Below, piece after piece: positions 50,454 to 58,797 of a stretch of 64,000 bases of DNA (position 1 is its first letter; the number at the start of each line of letters is the position of its first letter). Below the pieces are notes generated by a model. That model was given only the letters and a program-made list of their open reading frames with translations. It did no database searches and was not told the origin of the DNA. Location of the stretch: positions 1,674,001 through 1,738,000 of the forward strand of contig NZ_CP061169.1 of the NCBI RefSeq assembly GCF_011751765.2, written 5' to 3'. The stretch is from Paramicrobacterium chengjingii. Its GTDB lineage: Bacteria > Actinomycetota > Actinomycetes > Actinomycetales > Microbacteriaceae. The translations under genes were made by a program, and so were the position numbers.

Positions 50454-50483
50454 ACTGTAACCGAAATGTCTGCGAATGTTCAA
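50454..50483 (-). promoter_or_regulatory. Putative promoter of the Gly-Cys-Val tRNA operon
   Basis: Minus-strand TTGAAC (50483-50478) and TACAGT (50459-50454) with an 18-bp spacer; the predicted start is about 20 nt before tRNA-Gly. Each hexamer matches four of six consensus bases. Confidence 0.45.
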
Positions 50484-50536
50484 ACTGACGCATCTCGCGC
50501 GTGTCGTTATGCGCTCGGGAGCCAGCGCGCCATCGA

Positions 50537-50567
50537 TTGTGCGTGAAGAAACTTTCTCGGTTAGTAT
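50537..50567 (+). promoter_or_regulatory. Putative promoter of tRNA-Val(CAC)
   Basis: TTGTGC and TAGTAT with a 19-bp spacer, about 30 nt upstream of the tRNA 5' end. A small hairpin (CCGGC/GCCGG) follows, between promoter and tRNA. Weak match; inferred from position. Confidence 0.3.
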
Positions 50568-50596
50568 CGAGTGTCGTTCCGGCAGTACGCCGGTTC

Positions 50597-50672
50597 GGGC
50601 GATTGGCGCAGTTGGTAGCGCGCTTCCTTCACACGGAAGAGGTCATCAGTTCGAGTCTGGTATCGCCCACCA
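50597..50672 (+). tRNA. tRNA-Val (anticodon CAC) with encoded CCA
   Basis: Cloverleaf with acceptor arms GGGCGAT/ATCGCCC, discriminator A and an encoded CCA (50670-50672). Anticodon stem CTTCC/GGAAG, loop TTCACAC; T loop CAGTTCGAGTCTG. It is transcribed away from the other tRNAs and ends 28 bp before the stop of the convergent dehydrogenase gene. Confidence 0.95.
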
Positions 50673-50700
50673 CCACAGTCCGCGTGGGTGCGTAGGTCGC

Positions 50701-51435
50701 TCACGCGGCCGTATATCCCCCGTCGATCGGCAGCACCGCACCGGTGATGTATGAGGAGGCCGGCGACCCGAGGAAGTAGATCGCTTCTGCGACCTCCGCA
50801 GGATCGGCGAGCCGCCCGAGCGGGATTGTCGCAGCTTGTTCTGCACGGTACTGCTCAGGGTCTGGATGCTTCTGCATCCACGATTCGATCACGGGAGTGA
50901 CGGTTAGCCCTGGAGCAGCGACATTGACGCGAATATTGCGAGGTGCCAGCTCGATGGCCGCGCCCTTTGCCAGCATGATGAGGCCGCCCTTGGCTGCAGA
51001 ATACATCACCTGATCCGCGATGCCTGCAATGCCGAGGCGAGATGCAACGCACACGATCGCGCCTCCGTCTGACATGTGTGCAGCTGAGTGCTTGATAACG
51101 CTGAATACGCTGAGGACGTTGGCATCGAGCAAGGCCCGAGCATCATCGAGGGGCATCTCTGTGAGAGGTCCCTCCTGCTGGAGTCCGTGCACGAGCAGCA
51201 CCGCGTCAAGCCCGCCGAGCTCTGCGATCGCACGGTCGACCAGGTCGGAGACAAAGCTCTCGTCAGAAAGGTCGCCGGAAATATACAACTCATCATCCCC
51301 CAGGGTTATGGGGGGAGAACCGCGTTGGCCCGTGAGCACGAGTCGCGCCCCATCGCGCCTACAGCGCTTGACGACAGCTTCGCCAATGCCGCTCGACGCA
51401 CCTGTGATGAGAACGCGCAGCGCGCGAGCATCCAT
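50701..51435 (-). CDS. Short-chain dehydrogenase/reductase (SDR)
   Basis: A 244-residue classical SDR: cofactor loop TGASSGIGEA near residue 11, the NxxG-like HGLQ region, catalytic Ser near 131, YSAAK (Tyr/Lys) near residue 146 and the PGLTVT segment. The usual basic/acidic cofactor discriminator after the second strand is unclear, so NAD or NADP use is open. It lies 10 bp after the aldolase-like gene, implying one transcript and perhaps oxidation of a hydroxy- or keto-product; the substrate is unknown. A stand-alone oxidoreductase role is equally possible. Confidence 0.88.
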   Translation of the reverse strand: MDARALRVLITGASSGIGEAVVKRCRRDGARLVLTGQRGSPPITLGDDELYISGDLSDESFVSDLVDRAIAELGGLDAVLLVHGLQQEGPLTEMPLDDARALLDANVLSVFSVIKHSAAHMSDGGAIVCVASRLGIAGIADQVMYSAAKGGLIMLAKGAAIELAPRNIRVNVAAPGLTVTPVIESWMQKHPDPEQYRAEQAATIPLGRLADPAEVAEAIYFLGSPASSYITGAVLPIDGGYTAA

Positions 51436-51445
51436 GTCTTCCTCC

Positions 51446-52546
51446 TCAGTTCAGCCGTCCGCGTGCCGATACCGGCCACATCTCGCACGTGCCGTCTGGC
51501 ATCACTACGGTGAGCTCGTCAAAGCTGTTCACGACGGGGCAAACGTGGTTCGGCAGTACCGGCACCATCGTGCCGACAGGCAGCTGCGGCCCGTCAGCCA
51601 GCAGTTCAAGATACCCGTGATACTCGTTGAGCTTGTGCAGACGGTGGCCGAGTCCCGGCACCGTTCCGAAGCCGCGTTCGGCGTCTCCCTCACGCCCGAG
51701 AGCCTTCGATCCCACATCGAGAATTGCGCGGCCAGGCTCCTGCGCACTGACAACTGTCGCTGCGACGAACAAAGCGATGTCAGATTCGCGGCAGGCACCA
51801 AGCCGGAGGTTGTCACCATCGTTGAAGACGTACTCCCCCGGTCGGATCTCCGTGATCACGCGATCTATCGAGAATTCAGCGGTCGGGGTCGATCCCGCGC
51901 TAACGAGATCGACGCTGAGTCCTTTCGCCTCGATGCTGTGAACGGCAGCAGTGAGAGCTGCTTCTTGATCTCGAGCGGCCCGTCGGCGTTCACCTGGGAC
52001 ACCGCCGTGTCCCGGGTATGTGTACACGCCCGGAACGGGAAAACCGCGGTCGACAGCGTAACGCGCGAGCGCTCCGGCCGCCCGAGGGTCGACACCGGAG
52101 CGACCGGCCCCGCATTCGATCTCGATGACAAGAGAGACTTCTGTGCGCAACTCCCCGAGAGCTTCGCTGAGCGTGTCTGCGGCATCTCTGCTCTCCACAC
52201 CGATGCTCAGTTTCGTTCGGCACGCGAGCGAGCGCAACCGCCCGGCCTTGGAACCTGCAGCCCAGAGCGGGTACGCGATGAAAATGTCTGTCACTCCGGC
52301 TTCGGCGAATACTTCGGCTTCGCCGACAGTGCCCGCCGTGATTCCGTGCGCACCCGCAGCGATCTGCAGGCATCCGATGTCGATGCTTTTGTGCGTCTTA
52401 ACGTGGGGGCGAAGGCTTTTGCCGTGTGAATCGGCGAACCTCTGCATGCGAGCGATATTCTCGCTCAGCGTGTCGCGCAACACGATGGCGGCCGGGCTCT
52501 CCTGCAGACGATCATTGCCCGCTAGAATCTCGGAGAATCGATGCAT
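51446..52546 (-). CDS. D-threonine aldolase / D-serine dehydratase-like PLP enzyme
   Basis: A 366-residue protein of the alanine racemase-fold family with a D-serine dehydratase-like C-terminal domain. The PLP lysine is probably in RPHVKTHKS near residue 50; GVYTYPGHGG and SAGSTPT bind the cofactor phosphate; NHVCPVVNSFDE near residue 333 gives the His/Cys metal pair. Such enzymes cleave D-3-hydroxy amino acids or dehydrate D-serine; the substrate cannot be told from sequence. ATG at 52546. It forms a two-gene unit with the SDR. Confidence 0.85.
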   Translation of the reverse strand: MHRFSEILAGNDRLQESPAAIVLRDTLSENIARMQRFADSHGKSLRPHVKTHKSIDIGCLQIAAGAHGITAGTVGEAEVFAEAGVTDIFIAYPLWAAGSKAGRLRSLACRTKLSIGVESRDAADTLSEALGELRTEVSLVIEIECGAGRSGVDPRAAGALARYAVDRGFPVPGVYTYPGHGGVPGERRRAARDQEAALTAAVHSIEAKGLSVDLVSAGSTPTAEFSIDRVITEIRPGEYVFNDGDNLRLGACRESDIALFVAATVVSAQEPGRAILDVGSKALGREGDAERGFGTVPGLGHRLHKLNEYHGYLELLADGPQLPVGTMVPVLPNHVCPVVNSFDELTVVMPDGTCEMWPVSARGRLN

Positions 52547-52676
52547 GAAGACTCACCTCACCCGAGTGTCGAGCGCGAGGTGTTCGTCATCTGACCGCTC
52601 ACCGCCGCCGCCCACGTCTCGATCTGGCGATTCTCTCACGGGCGCTGGCGTCTGTTAAGGGGTCACGAGAAAACGA

Positions 52677-52973
52677 CTACGGCTTGGCAATGAGGATGCC
52701 CAAGCTGACGCTCTCCTCCGGAACCTTCGCCTTCAGCGCGTCGCGTGCGCTCACGTAGTCGGCCCCGGTCGCCTCAATCGGGGTCACCGCTGTTGAGCGG
52801 ATGATCCCGGTCACACGAGTGCCGCCATCGATCTTTCCGATGTCGAGTTGAATAATCTCGAACCCGTCGGGAACGACCTGCTCGATCATTGCGCGCGCCT
52901 CGGTGACTTCAGCAGCATCCTGTGTGATCTGGTCGGTCTGCGTGGTGCGATAGGCGCTGACAAGTCGAGTCAT
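52677..52973 (-). CDS. Small conserved-looking hypothetical protein
   Basis: A 98-residue soluble protein with an even alpha/beta pattern and no cysteine or histidine. I do not recognise the family. I use the ATG at 52973 with GGGG just upstream; the frame continues 11 codons further. It follows amt by 67 bp in the same direction, but it is not a PII (GlnK) protein: length fits loosely, yet the PII signature and T-loop tyrosine region are absent. Confidence 0.6.
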   Translation of the reverse strand: MTRLVSAYRTTQTDQITQDAAEVTEARAMIEQVVPDGFEIIQLDIGKIDGGTRVTGIIRSTAVTPIEATGADYVSARDALKAKVPEESVSLGILIAKP

Positions 52974-53040
52974 ATCCCCAGCGTAGCGAGGTGTTGCGGC
53001 CCGCACGACGCGACGGGCCGAGACACCCTAGAGCCAGACC

Positions 53041-54282
53041 TCACGCGATCTCGCGAACCTCCATGGCGTAGGCGCTCTCTCCGTGCACGGAGTTGTCGAC
53101 GCCAGCGACCTCTGCGTCTGGCTCAAGGCGGAACTTGATTGTCTTTTCGATGACGGTTCCGACGATCCACGCGACGGCGAAGCTGTACCCCAGAACCGCA
53201 AGCGCCGCAACGGTCTGAAGCGTGAGCTGCTGAAGCCCGCCTCCGAGAAACAACCCGGTTCCCGTAGCGAAGAATCCCAGATAGAGCGTGCCGATCAGCC
53301 CTCCGACCAGGTGGATGCCGACGACATCGAGCGTGTCGTCGTACCCGAGCCTGAACTTGAGCTCGACGGCGAGTGCGCACACGGTTCCGGCGAGTGCACC
53401 GAGCAGCAGCGCCCACCCCGGGGTGAGATTGGCACATGCCGGGGTGATGGCCACAAGGCCGGAGACGGCACCGGATGCTGCGCCGACCGACGTGGACTTG
53501 CCGTCTTTGACCCGTTCAACTATGAGCCAGCCGATAATGGCGGCGGCAGTCGCGCCAAGCGTGTTCACGGTAATCAGACCAACACCGTCGAGTCCGTTCG
53601 TCCACTCGGCTCCCGCATTGAACCCGAACCATCCGAACCAGAGAAGCGCTGCACCGAGAAGCACGAGCGGCACATTGTGCGGCTTATCTGCGCCCTTGGC
53701 AAACGTCGATCGTTTTCCCAGCACGAGAACGAGAGCGAGTGCAGCTGCCCCGGCATTGATGTGCACTGCAGTTCCACCCGCGTAATCGATAACCGCTGCT
53801 GCGCTGTCTGCACCGAACAAGATCGTGCCGAGATGTAAAATCCAGCCTCCGCCCCACACCCATGCGGCTACGGGGAAGTACACGAGGGTCGCCCACACGC
53901 CGGCGAACAGCATCCACGATCCGAACCGTGCGCGATCGGCGATTGCCCCCGAGATAAGCGCAACGGTGATGATCGCGAATGTCGCGCTGAACGCTGATCC
54001 GAGCAGATCGGTGTTCGCGGTCTCACCCGAAGCGAGTGACGTGAGCCCGAGATCCGCCACGGGGTTGCCTGAGAAGTCCCACAGTCCAGTGACGGAACTC
54101 ATGCTGGCGCCGTAGAGCACCCACAGCACGCCGATCAGGGCGAGAGCTCCGAAGCTCATCATCATCATGCTGACGACGCTCTTTGCCTTGACGAGGCCGC
54201 CATAGAAAAAGGCGACTCCCGGTGTCATGAGGAGCACAAGCGCTGTGGCGGTGACCGCCCACGCGATGCTTCCGGTATCCAT
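53041..54282 (-). CDS. amt: Ammonium transporter
   Basis: Moves ammonium/ammonia across the membrane. The 413-residue protein has about 11 membrane helices beginning with WAVTATALVLLMTPGVAFFY; the twin pore histidines are in GTAVHINAGAAAL and DVVGIHLVGGL, with the conserved Asp in VIDYAGG. I start at the ATG at 54282, preceded by GAGAGG; a frame to 54321 is unconserved. A GlnR-type operator lies 69-106 bp upstream. No glnK or glnD follows, unlike in Streptomyces. Confidence 0.96.
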   Translation of the reverse strand: MDTGSIAWAVTATALVLLMTPGVAFFYGGLVKAKSVVSMMMMSFGALALIGVLWVLYGASMSSVTGLWDFSGNPVADLGLTSLASGETANTDLLGSAFSATFAIITVALISGAIADRARFGSWMLFAGVWATLVYFPVAAWVWGGGWILHLGTILFGADSAAAVIDYAGGTAVHINAGAAALALVLVLGKRSTFAKGADKPHNVPLVLLGAALLWFGWFGFNAGAEWTNGLDGVGLITVNTLGATAAAIIGWLIVERVKDGKSTSVGAASGAVSGLVAITPACANLTPGWALLLGALAGTVCALAVELKFRLGYDDTLDVVGIHLVGGLIGTLYLGFFATGTGLFLGGGLQQLTLQTVAALAVLGYSFAVAWIVGTVIEKTIKFRLEPDAEVAGVDNSVHGESAYAMEVREIA

Positions 54283-54350
54283 ATTCTCTACCTCTCGGTG
54301 GTGCGGACCGGCGGTAATCATCGTCGGTGCACTCAGCTTCGGGCGGGAAT

Positions 54351-54388
54351 GTTTCCGGAGTGGGCAGTCCGTGTTTCAGAGTGGTGAC
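54351..54388 (-). promoter_or_regulatory. Putative GlnR operator upstream of amt
   Basis: On the minus strand the pattern is GTCAC-n6-GAAAC-n6-TGCCC-n6-GAAAC, with all three spacers exactly 6 bp. The published actinomycete GlnR consensus is gTnAc-n6-GaAAc repeated; three of the four half-sites match fully and the TGCCC site poorly. amt genes are classical GlnR targets activated under nitrogen limitation. Regulation here is inferred, not shown. Confidence 0.7.
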
Positions 54389-54416
54389 AAAAACCGCGCT
54401 CTGTGAACGGCAGGTT

Positions 54417-55475
54417 TCAGGCAGCGGTCGATAGCGAGATCATTCGAGACATGGCTCGCAGGTACTTCTTGCGGAATCCACCGGAGAGCATATCGTCAGA
54501 AAAGACGGTGTCGAGGGGGATGCCGCTGGCGACGATAGGAATCTGCGCGTCGTATACGCGGTCGATGAAAGCTACCAGTCGCAAGGCCGACGCTTGCGAA
54601 TCGAGTTCTGTTGTGTTTCTGATTGCGATCGCGTCAACCCCGTCGAGAAGACGGATGAACCTCGAGGGGTGAACGATGGCGAGATGCTCGATGAGCGTCC
54701 GGAAGTTGTCATCGGTCATGGTGGTCCCGGATGCCGTGGCGCGCTGAATCGCCTGATCGATCTCGCCATCGGTCACGGTGACGCAGTTTCCCTCGATGGC
54801 ACGCCTTCGGTAGTCAGTGCCGTCGATGCGCAGAGTTTCGAACGTGCTCGAGAGAGAGTGGATTTCGCGAAGAAAGTCCTGTGCGGCAAACCTGCCTTCG
54901 CCGAGGGCATTTGGCGGCGTATTCGACGTTGCAGCCAACCGAGTGCCCGTGGCTGCCAGCTCCGTGAGCAGCCGCGTCATCATCATGGTGTCGCCCGGGT
55001 CATCGAGCTCGAATTCGTCAATGCAGATGAGCGACGATCCGGTGAGCAACGAGACGGTGCCGACGTAGCCGAGAGCACCGACGAGGGCCGTGTACTCGAT
55101 GAAGGTTCCGAAGTATTTCCTTGTTCCAGGCTCAGCATGCCACAGCGCTGCCAGCAGGTGTGTTTTGCCGACGCCGAAGCCGCCATCAAGGTAGACGCCG
55201 GGTTTCAGCGCATCCGGCTTCGGCTTGCGCGAGAAGAACTTCGCCTTCTTCGGAGTCTGCCCAGCAGAAAATGTACGCAAGTAATCGACGGCTGCCTGTT
55301 GAGACGGGTATTCGCCGTCTGGGCGATAGGAATCGAAGCTCGCCGCCTCGAACTGAGGCGGGGGCGCGAGATTGGCTGCGAGGTCTTCCCCCGACATCTC
55401 GGGACGTCGATCGACGAGGTGCTTGACGGTCCCGGCGTGTGACGGGGGAATATTCATCGGGTGAGGAGCCTTCAT
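54417..55475 (-). CDS. zapE: ZapE / AFG1-like ATPase
   Basis: A 352-residue AAA-type P-loop ATPase of the AFG1/ZapE family, linked in E. coli to Z-ring constriction. Walker A is GVYLDGGFGVGKTHLLAALW near residue 97, Walker B LICIDEFELDDPGDTMMM near 150 and sensor-1 AATSNTPPN near 182. The N-terminus begins MKAPHPMNIPPSHAG and is soluble. Length is normal for the family. It is divergent from sseA, 144 bp apart. The symbol follows the E. coli homologue; the role in actinobacteria is not established. Confidence 0.9.
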   Translation of the reverse strand: MKAPHPMNIPPSHAGTVKHLVDRRPEMSGEDLAANLAPPPQFEAASFDSYRPDGEYPSQQAAVDYLRTFSAGQTPKKAKFFSRKPKPDALKPGVYLDGGFGVGKTHLLAALWHAEPGTRKYFGTFIEYTALVGALGYVGTVSLLTGSSLICIDEFELDDPGDTMMMTRLLTELAATGTRLAATSNTPPNALGEGRFAAQDFLREIHSLSSTFETLRIDGTDYRRRAIEGNCVTVTDGEIDQAIQRATASGTTMTDDNFRTLIEHLAIVHPSRFIRLLDGVDAIAIRNTTELDSQASALRLVAFIDRVYDAQIPIVASGIPLDTVFSDDMLSGGFRKKYLRAMSRMISLSTAA

Positions 55476-55619
55476 CTGAATGCGGACTGTCGGCTTGTGT
55501 CAGACTCTTACGCTGACGCACGACAACTCTCAGCCCGCGAGCGTATCGTCGGGCATGACAGCATCCAGCTTAACCGCTGTGATTGCATGTGACCGGGGAC
55601 CAAAACCAGAGGAGGAACG

Positions 55620-56531
55620 ATGGCGGTTGAGGCCGATGCAGGTACAGAGAAGTTCACGGGTTATGCAGACCCGACACGGCTCGTCAGCACAGAGTGGCTT
55701 CAGGCTCATCTCGACTCCCCCGGCCTCGTGATCGTCGAGTCCGACGAAGACGTTCTTCTCTACGAGACTGGACACATCCCCGGTGCCGTCAAGGTTGACT
55801 GGCACACGGAACTCAACGACCCGGTGGCCCGCGACTACGTGGATGGCGAAGGATTCGCCGCTCTGCTCAGCCGTAAGGGCATCTCCCGCGACGACACAGT
55901 CATCATCTACGGTGACAAGAGCAATTGGTGGGCCGCATACGCGCTGTGGGTGTTCAGCCTCTTCGGGCACACTGACGTGCGTCTGCTCGATGGAGGGCGA
56001 GACAAGTGGATCGCTGAAGGACGCGAGATCACGACAGATGTCGCGAGCAGGTCAGCGACGGATTACCCCGTCGTGGCGCGCGACGACTCGACGTTGCGCG
56101 CATACCGTGACGATGTGCTTGCACACTTCGGCAATCCGCTCATCGACGTGAGGTCGCCGGAGGAGTATCGCGGTGACCGAACGACTGCCCCCGCGTACCA
56201 GGAAGAAGGCGCCCTTCGAGCCGGGCACATTCCGAGTGCGTCCAGCGTTCCGTGGGGCAAGGCTGTCGCGGAGGACGGCACGTTCTTGCCGGTCGGTGCA
56301 CTCGAATCGGTGTATCGCGATGGTGCTGGGCTGAGTGACGGCGATGACGTGATCGCATACTGCCGCATCGGAGAGCGTTCGAGCCACACCTGGTTTGTGC
56401 TGCGCCATCTGCTCGGGCTGTCGAACGTTCGCAACTACGACGGCTCCTGGACCGAATGGGGCAGCTCCGTCGGTGTTCCCATCGTTCTCGGTGATGATCG
56501 CGGCGAAGCACCTGAACCGCGCAGTTCGTGA
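55620..56531 (+). CDS. Thiosulfate/3-mercaptopyruvate sulfurtransferase (rhodanese)
   Basis: Transfers sulfane sulfur from thiosulfate or 3-mercaptopyruvate. Two rhodanese domains: the first (~20-140, inactive, with [20 protein letters not shown] in its cysteine position) and the second (~155-285) with the catalytic cysteine in [20 protein letters not shown]. 303 residues, ATG at 55620 after AGGAGGAA. It is followed at once by sufE, the pairing common in actinobacteria, which suggests a sulfur-delivery unit. Confidence 0.92.
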   Translation: MAVEADAGTEKFTGYADPTRLVSTEWLQAHLDSPGLVIVESDEDVLLYETGHIPGAVKVDWHTELNDPVARDYVDGEGFAALLSRKGISRDDTVIIYGDKSNWWAAYALWVFSLFGHTDVRLLDGGRDKWIAEGREITTDVASRSATDYPVVARDDSTLRAYRDDVLAHFGNPLIDVRSPEEYRGDRTTAPAYQEEGALRAGHIPSASSVPWGKAVAEDGTFLPVGALESVYRDGAGLSDGDDVIAYCRIGERSSHTWFVLRHLLGLSNVRNYDGSWTEWGSSVGVPIVLGDDRGEAPEPRSS

Positions 56532-56551
56532 GCGGGAAGGAACCAACAACC

Positions 56552-56995
56552 ATGGTCGATGCCCCCCTGAGCGACGCTCTTGCCGAAATTCGCGACGAGT
56601 TTCTCGAGCTCGACGAGCAGAACCGACTTCTGCTGCTTCTCGATTTCGCGAACGAGCTGCCCGAGTTGCCCGAGAAGTATGCGGATCATCCCGATTTGCT
56701 TGAAAGGGTCGTCGAATGCCAGTCCCCGGTGTTCTTGACCGTTGAGATTACGCATGGCGCGGTGACCGTTATCGCGTCCGCTCCCAAAGAAGCGCCGACG
56801 ACGCGGGGCTTCGCCAGCATCCTCGCTCAGGGTATCGAGGGGCTCAGTTCAGAAGATGCGCTGTCGATTCCGAATGACTTTCCACAGATGCTCGGGCTTG
56901 GGCGCGCCGTTTCCCCGCTTCGGCTGAGCGGAATGAGCGGCATGCTCGCGCGCATCAAACGTCAGGTTCGCGAGAAGTCGAGCCCTTCCGGCTGA
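56552..56995 (+). CDS. SufE family sulfur acceptor protein
   Basis: SufE accepts persulfide sulfur, usually from SufS, and passes it on for Fe-S assembly. The 147-residue protein has the acceptor cysteine in VVECQSPVFL near residue 56 and the typical RGFASILAQGI segment. I start at ATG 56552, 12 nt after GGAAGG; a GTG at 56528 would overlap the sulfurtransferase stop but lacks a ribosome binding site. Its last 41 bp overlap the 3' end of the convergent hydrolase gene. Confidence 0.9.
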   Translation: MVDAPLSDALAEIRDEFLELDEQNRLLLLLDFANELPELPEKYADHPDLLERVVECQSPVFLTVEITHGAVTVIASAPKEAPTTRGFASILAQGIEGLSSEDALSIPNDFPQMLGLGRAVSPLRLSGMSGMLARIKRQVREKSSPSG

Positions 56996-58175
56996 TTGAG
57001 CTGTGAGTGTGCTCGGCGAGCCAGCGTGCAATGACGCGATTCCAGCGTTCGCTGTCGAAGTTCCATAGCTTTGTGTGTCTGGCGACGGCGAACGTCTCGA
57101 GTGTGACGAGGTCGGGGCGCGCCTCGGCGAGGGCGTGTGAGGCATCCGAAGGGACGAAGCCATCATCGTCGCTGTGCACGATGAGCACTGGATGCGTGAG
57201 GTCGGCGGCGTGCGCCACGCGATCGAGGCTGTCGAGATCTATCGGCTGGTGCTGTCCCGTGACGATTCTGCTCAGCCGATGGCCGATGAGCCACATTGCT
57301 GCGTTACGCACGAGCGCGGGAATGCGGGACGCACGCGCCTGATAACGAAGCACCGACCGCCAATCGACGACGGGTGACTCCAGAACCAGACCTGTGATGC
57401 GCGGAGCGTGAGCGGAGCGTGCGGCCGTCTGCAGGCAGATTGCTCCGCCCATCGACCAGCCCATGAGTACAAATTTCGTGTGGCCCGCCGTGAGTGCCTC
57501 GCTCAACGCGGCATGCACGTCTTTCCACTCGGTCATTCCCAGGCCGTACCGCTTGTCTGCCGACGCTGACGCATCGCCGTCATTGCGGTATGAGATCGCG
57601 AGAGCGTCGTAACCGGCATTGTGAAATACAGGCACGGCGCGCAACACTTCATTGCGCTGCACTCCCCTGCCATGAACGAGAACCGCACAACCCTTCGTCT
57701 TTTCGGATGCCGAGGGAAAATACCAGGCCGGTGCGGTTCCGTCATCCGTACGAATTGTCCAGTCGACAAAAGGCAAACCCAGTTCAGAGGCGTCACGGTA
57801 GAACCATCCGGTGAAGGAAGCTCCTCCACGCTGCACGTGGCCGGGTAAATCGGAGAGCACCCGACGCGTCACTGTGTGCGGCGTCTCGGCAATAATCTCG
57901 CCAAGGCGAAGAAAGTCCCTGGACCTGTTGACCCACAGGCCGTATCGCCCGGGCAGACGCGTGTCGGGAGTCGACGTGATCGTGACAGTATTCGCCACGG
58001 TATCGACGTGCGTGACGCGTGTGTTATGAGAACGCGTCGATCCCGTGCGTACGACGGTCCTGGCGACTTCCGCAGTGATTCCGAAAAACGCTCCGACGAG
58101 CGTGACGCCGAGCGCGGCAAGTAAAAGCGGCAGCCAACGGCGAGAGCCGTGGTCGGCGTGGCACTGAGGTTTCAT
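56955..58175 (-). CDS. Membrane-anchored alpha/beta hydrolase
   Basis: A 406-residue protein with an N-terminal membrane helix (~residues 15-36) and a long N-terminal region before a serine hydrolase domain (~150-395): nucleophile GWSMGG near residue 235, acid in VLIVHSDDDGFVP and His in ARHTKLWN. The active site is predicted to face outside the membrane. Substrate unknown. It overlaps sufE by 41 bp tail to tail. Confidence 0.85.
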   Translation of the reverse strand: MKPQCHADHGSRRWLPLLLAALGVTLVGAFFGITAEVARTVVRTGSTRSHNTRVTHVDTVANTVTITSTPDTRLPGRYGLWVNRSRDFLRLGEIIAETPHTVTRRVLSDLPGHVQRGGASFTGWFYRDASELGLPFVDWTIRTDDGTAPAWYFPSASEKTKGCAVLVHGRGVQRNEVLRAVPVFHNAGYDALAISYRNDGDASASADKRYGLGMTEWKDVHAALSEALTAGHTKFVLMGWSMGGAICLQTAARSAHAPRITGLVLESPVVDWRSVLRYQARASRIPALVRNAAMWLIGHRLSRIVTGQHQPIDLDSLDRVAHAADLTHPVLIVHSDDDGFVPSDASHALAEARPDLVTLETFAVARHTKLWNFDSERWNRVIARWLAEHTHSSISRKGSTSREPDV

Positions 58176-58200
58176 CGAAGAATAACTCTAGTCTCTGGGT

Positions 58201-58797
58201 GTGGCTGAGCGACCAGAACCCGAAGACGTGCCCCAAGAATTCACGGATGCCGTCGCCGCCATCCGCGCCGCAAATCTTCGTGATGAGCTTGTGGTCTCTG
58301 AGATTCCGGCACCCGCTCAACTCGCCCCCCATGCGCTCGCGCTCTCGGCTGACGTGCGTCCGAATGCTCATGGAACCGACTCGGAGCTCGGCACCGGCAG
58401 GTTCATCATCCTGTACGATCCGAGTGAGCCATCGTCGTGGCACGGACGTTTTCGTGTCGTGTGCTTCGCGCAGGCGCCGCTCGAGACGGAGATCGGCCTC
58501 GATCCCTTTCTCACAGATGTTGCATGGTCGTGGCTTGTTGATGCTCTCGACGCACGGGATGCGAAATACACGGCGGCCTCTGGCACCGCCACACGAATTC
58601 TCTCGACAGGGTTTGGGGAATTGGCAGACCAGGGCGACGGGGCACAAATTGAATTGCGGGCATCGTGGACTCCTCTCGAGTCCAGTGTGTCCGCCCATGT
58701 GGAAGGTTGGGCCGAGCTTCTGTGCATGCTTGCAGGACTGCCTCCCACGACAGAAGGAGTGACATTGCTTTCCGCCCGCAGGACGGCTCGTGACTGA
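58201..58797 (+). CDS. DUF3000 family protein
   Basis: A 198-residue soluble protein matching the actinobacterial DUF3000 family in size, composition and position directly before RNase D. Recognisable stretches are FTDAVAAIRAAN near residue 14, RFIILYDPSEPSSWHGRFRV near residue 67 and AHVEGWAELLCMLAGLPPT near the C-terminus. No known function. GTG start at 58201, 25 bp from the divergent hydrolase start; the stop overlaps rnd by 8 bp, so the two are coupled. Confidence 0.82.
   Translation: MAERPEPEDVPQEFTDAVAAIRAANLRDELVVSEIPAPAQLAPHALALSADVRPNAHGTDSELGTGRFIILYDPSEPSSWHGRFRVVCFAQAPLETEIGLDPFLTDVAWSWLVDALDARDAKYTAASGTATRILSTGFGELADQGDGAQIELRASWTPLESSVSAHVEGWAELLCMLAGLPPTTEGVTLLSARRTARD

Noticed and set aside
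50597..51435. Possible genomic island using tRNA-Val(CAC) as attachment site
   Set aside because: No repeat of the tRNA 3' end, integrase or phage gene was found within the window.
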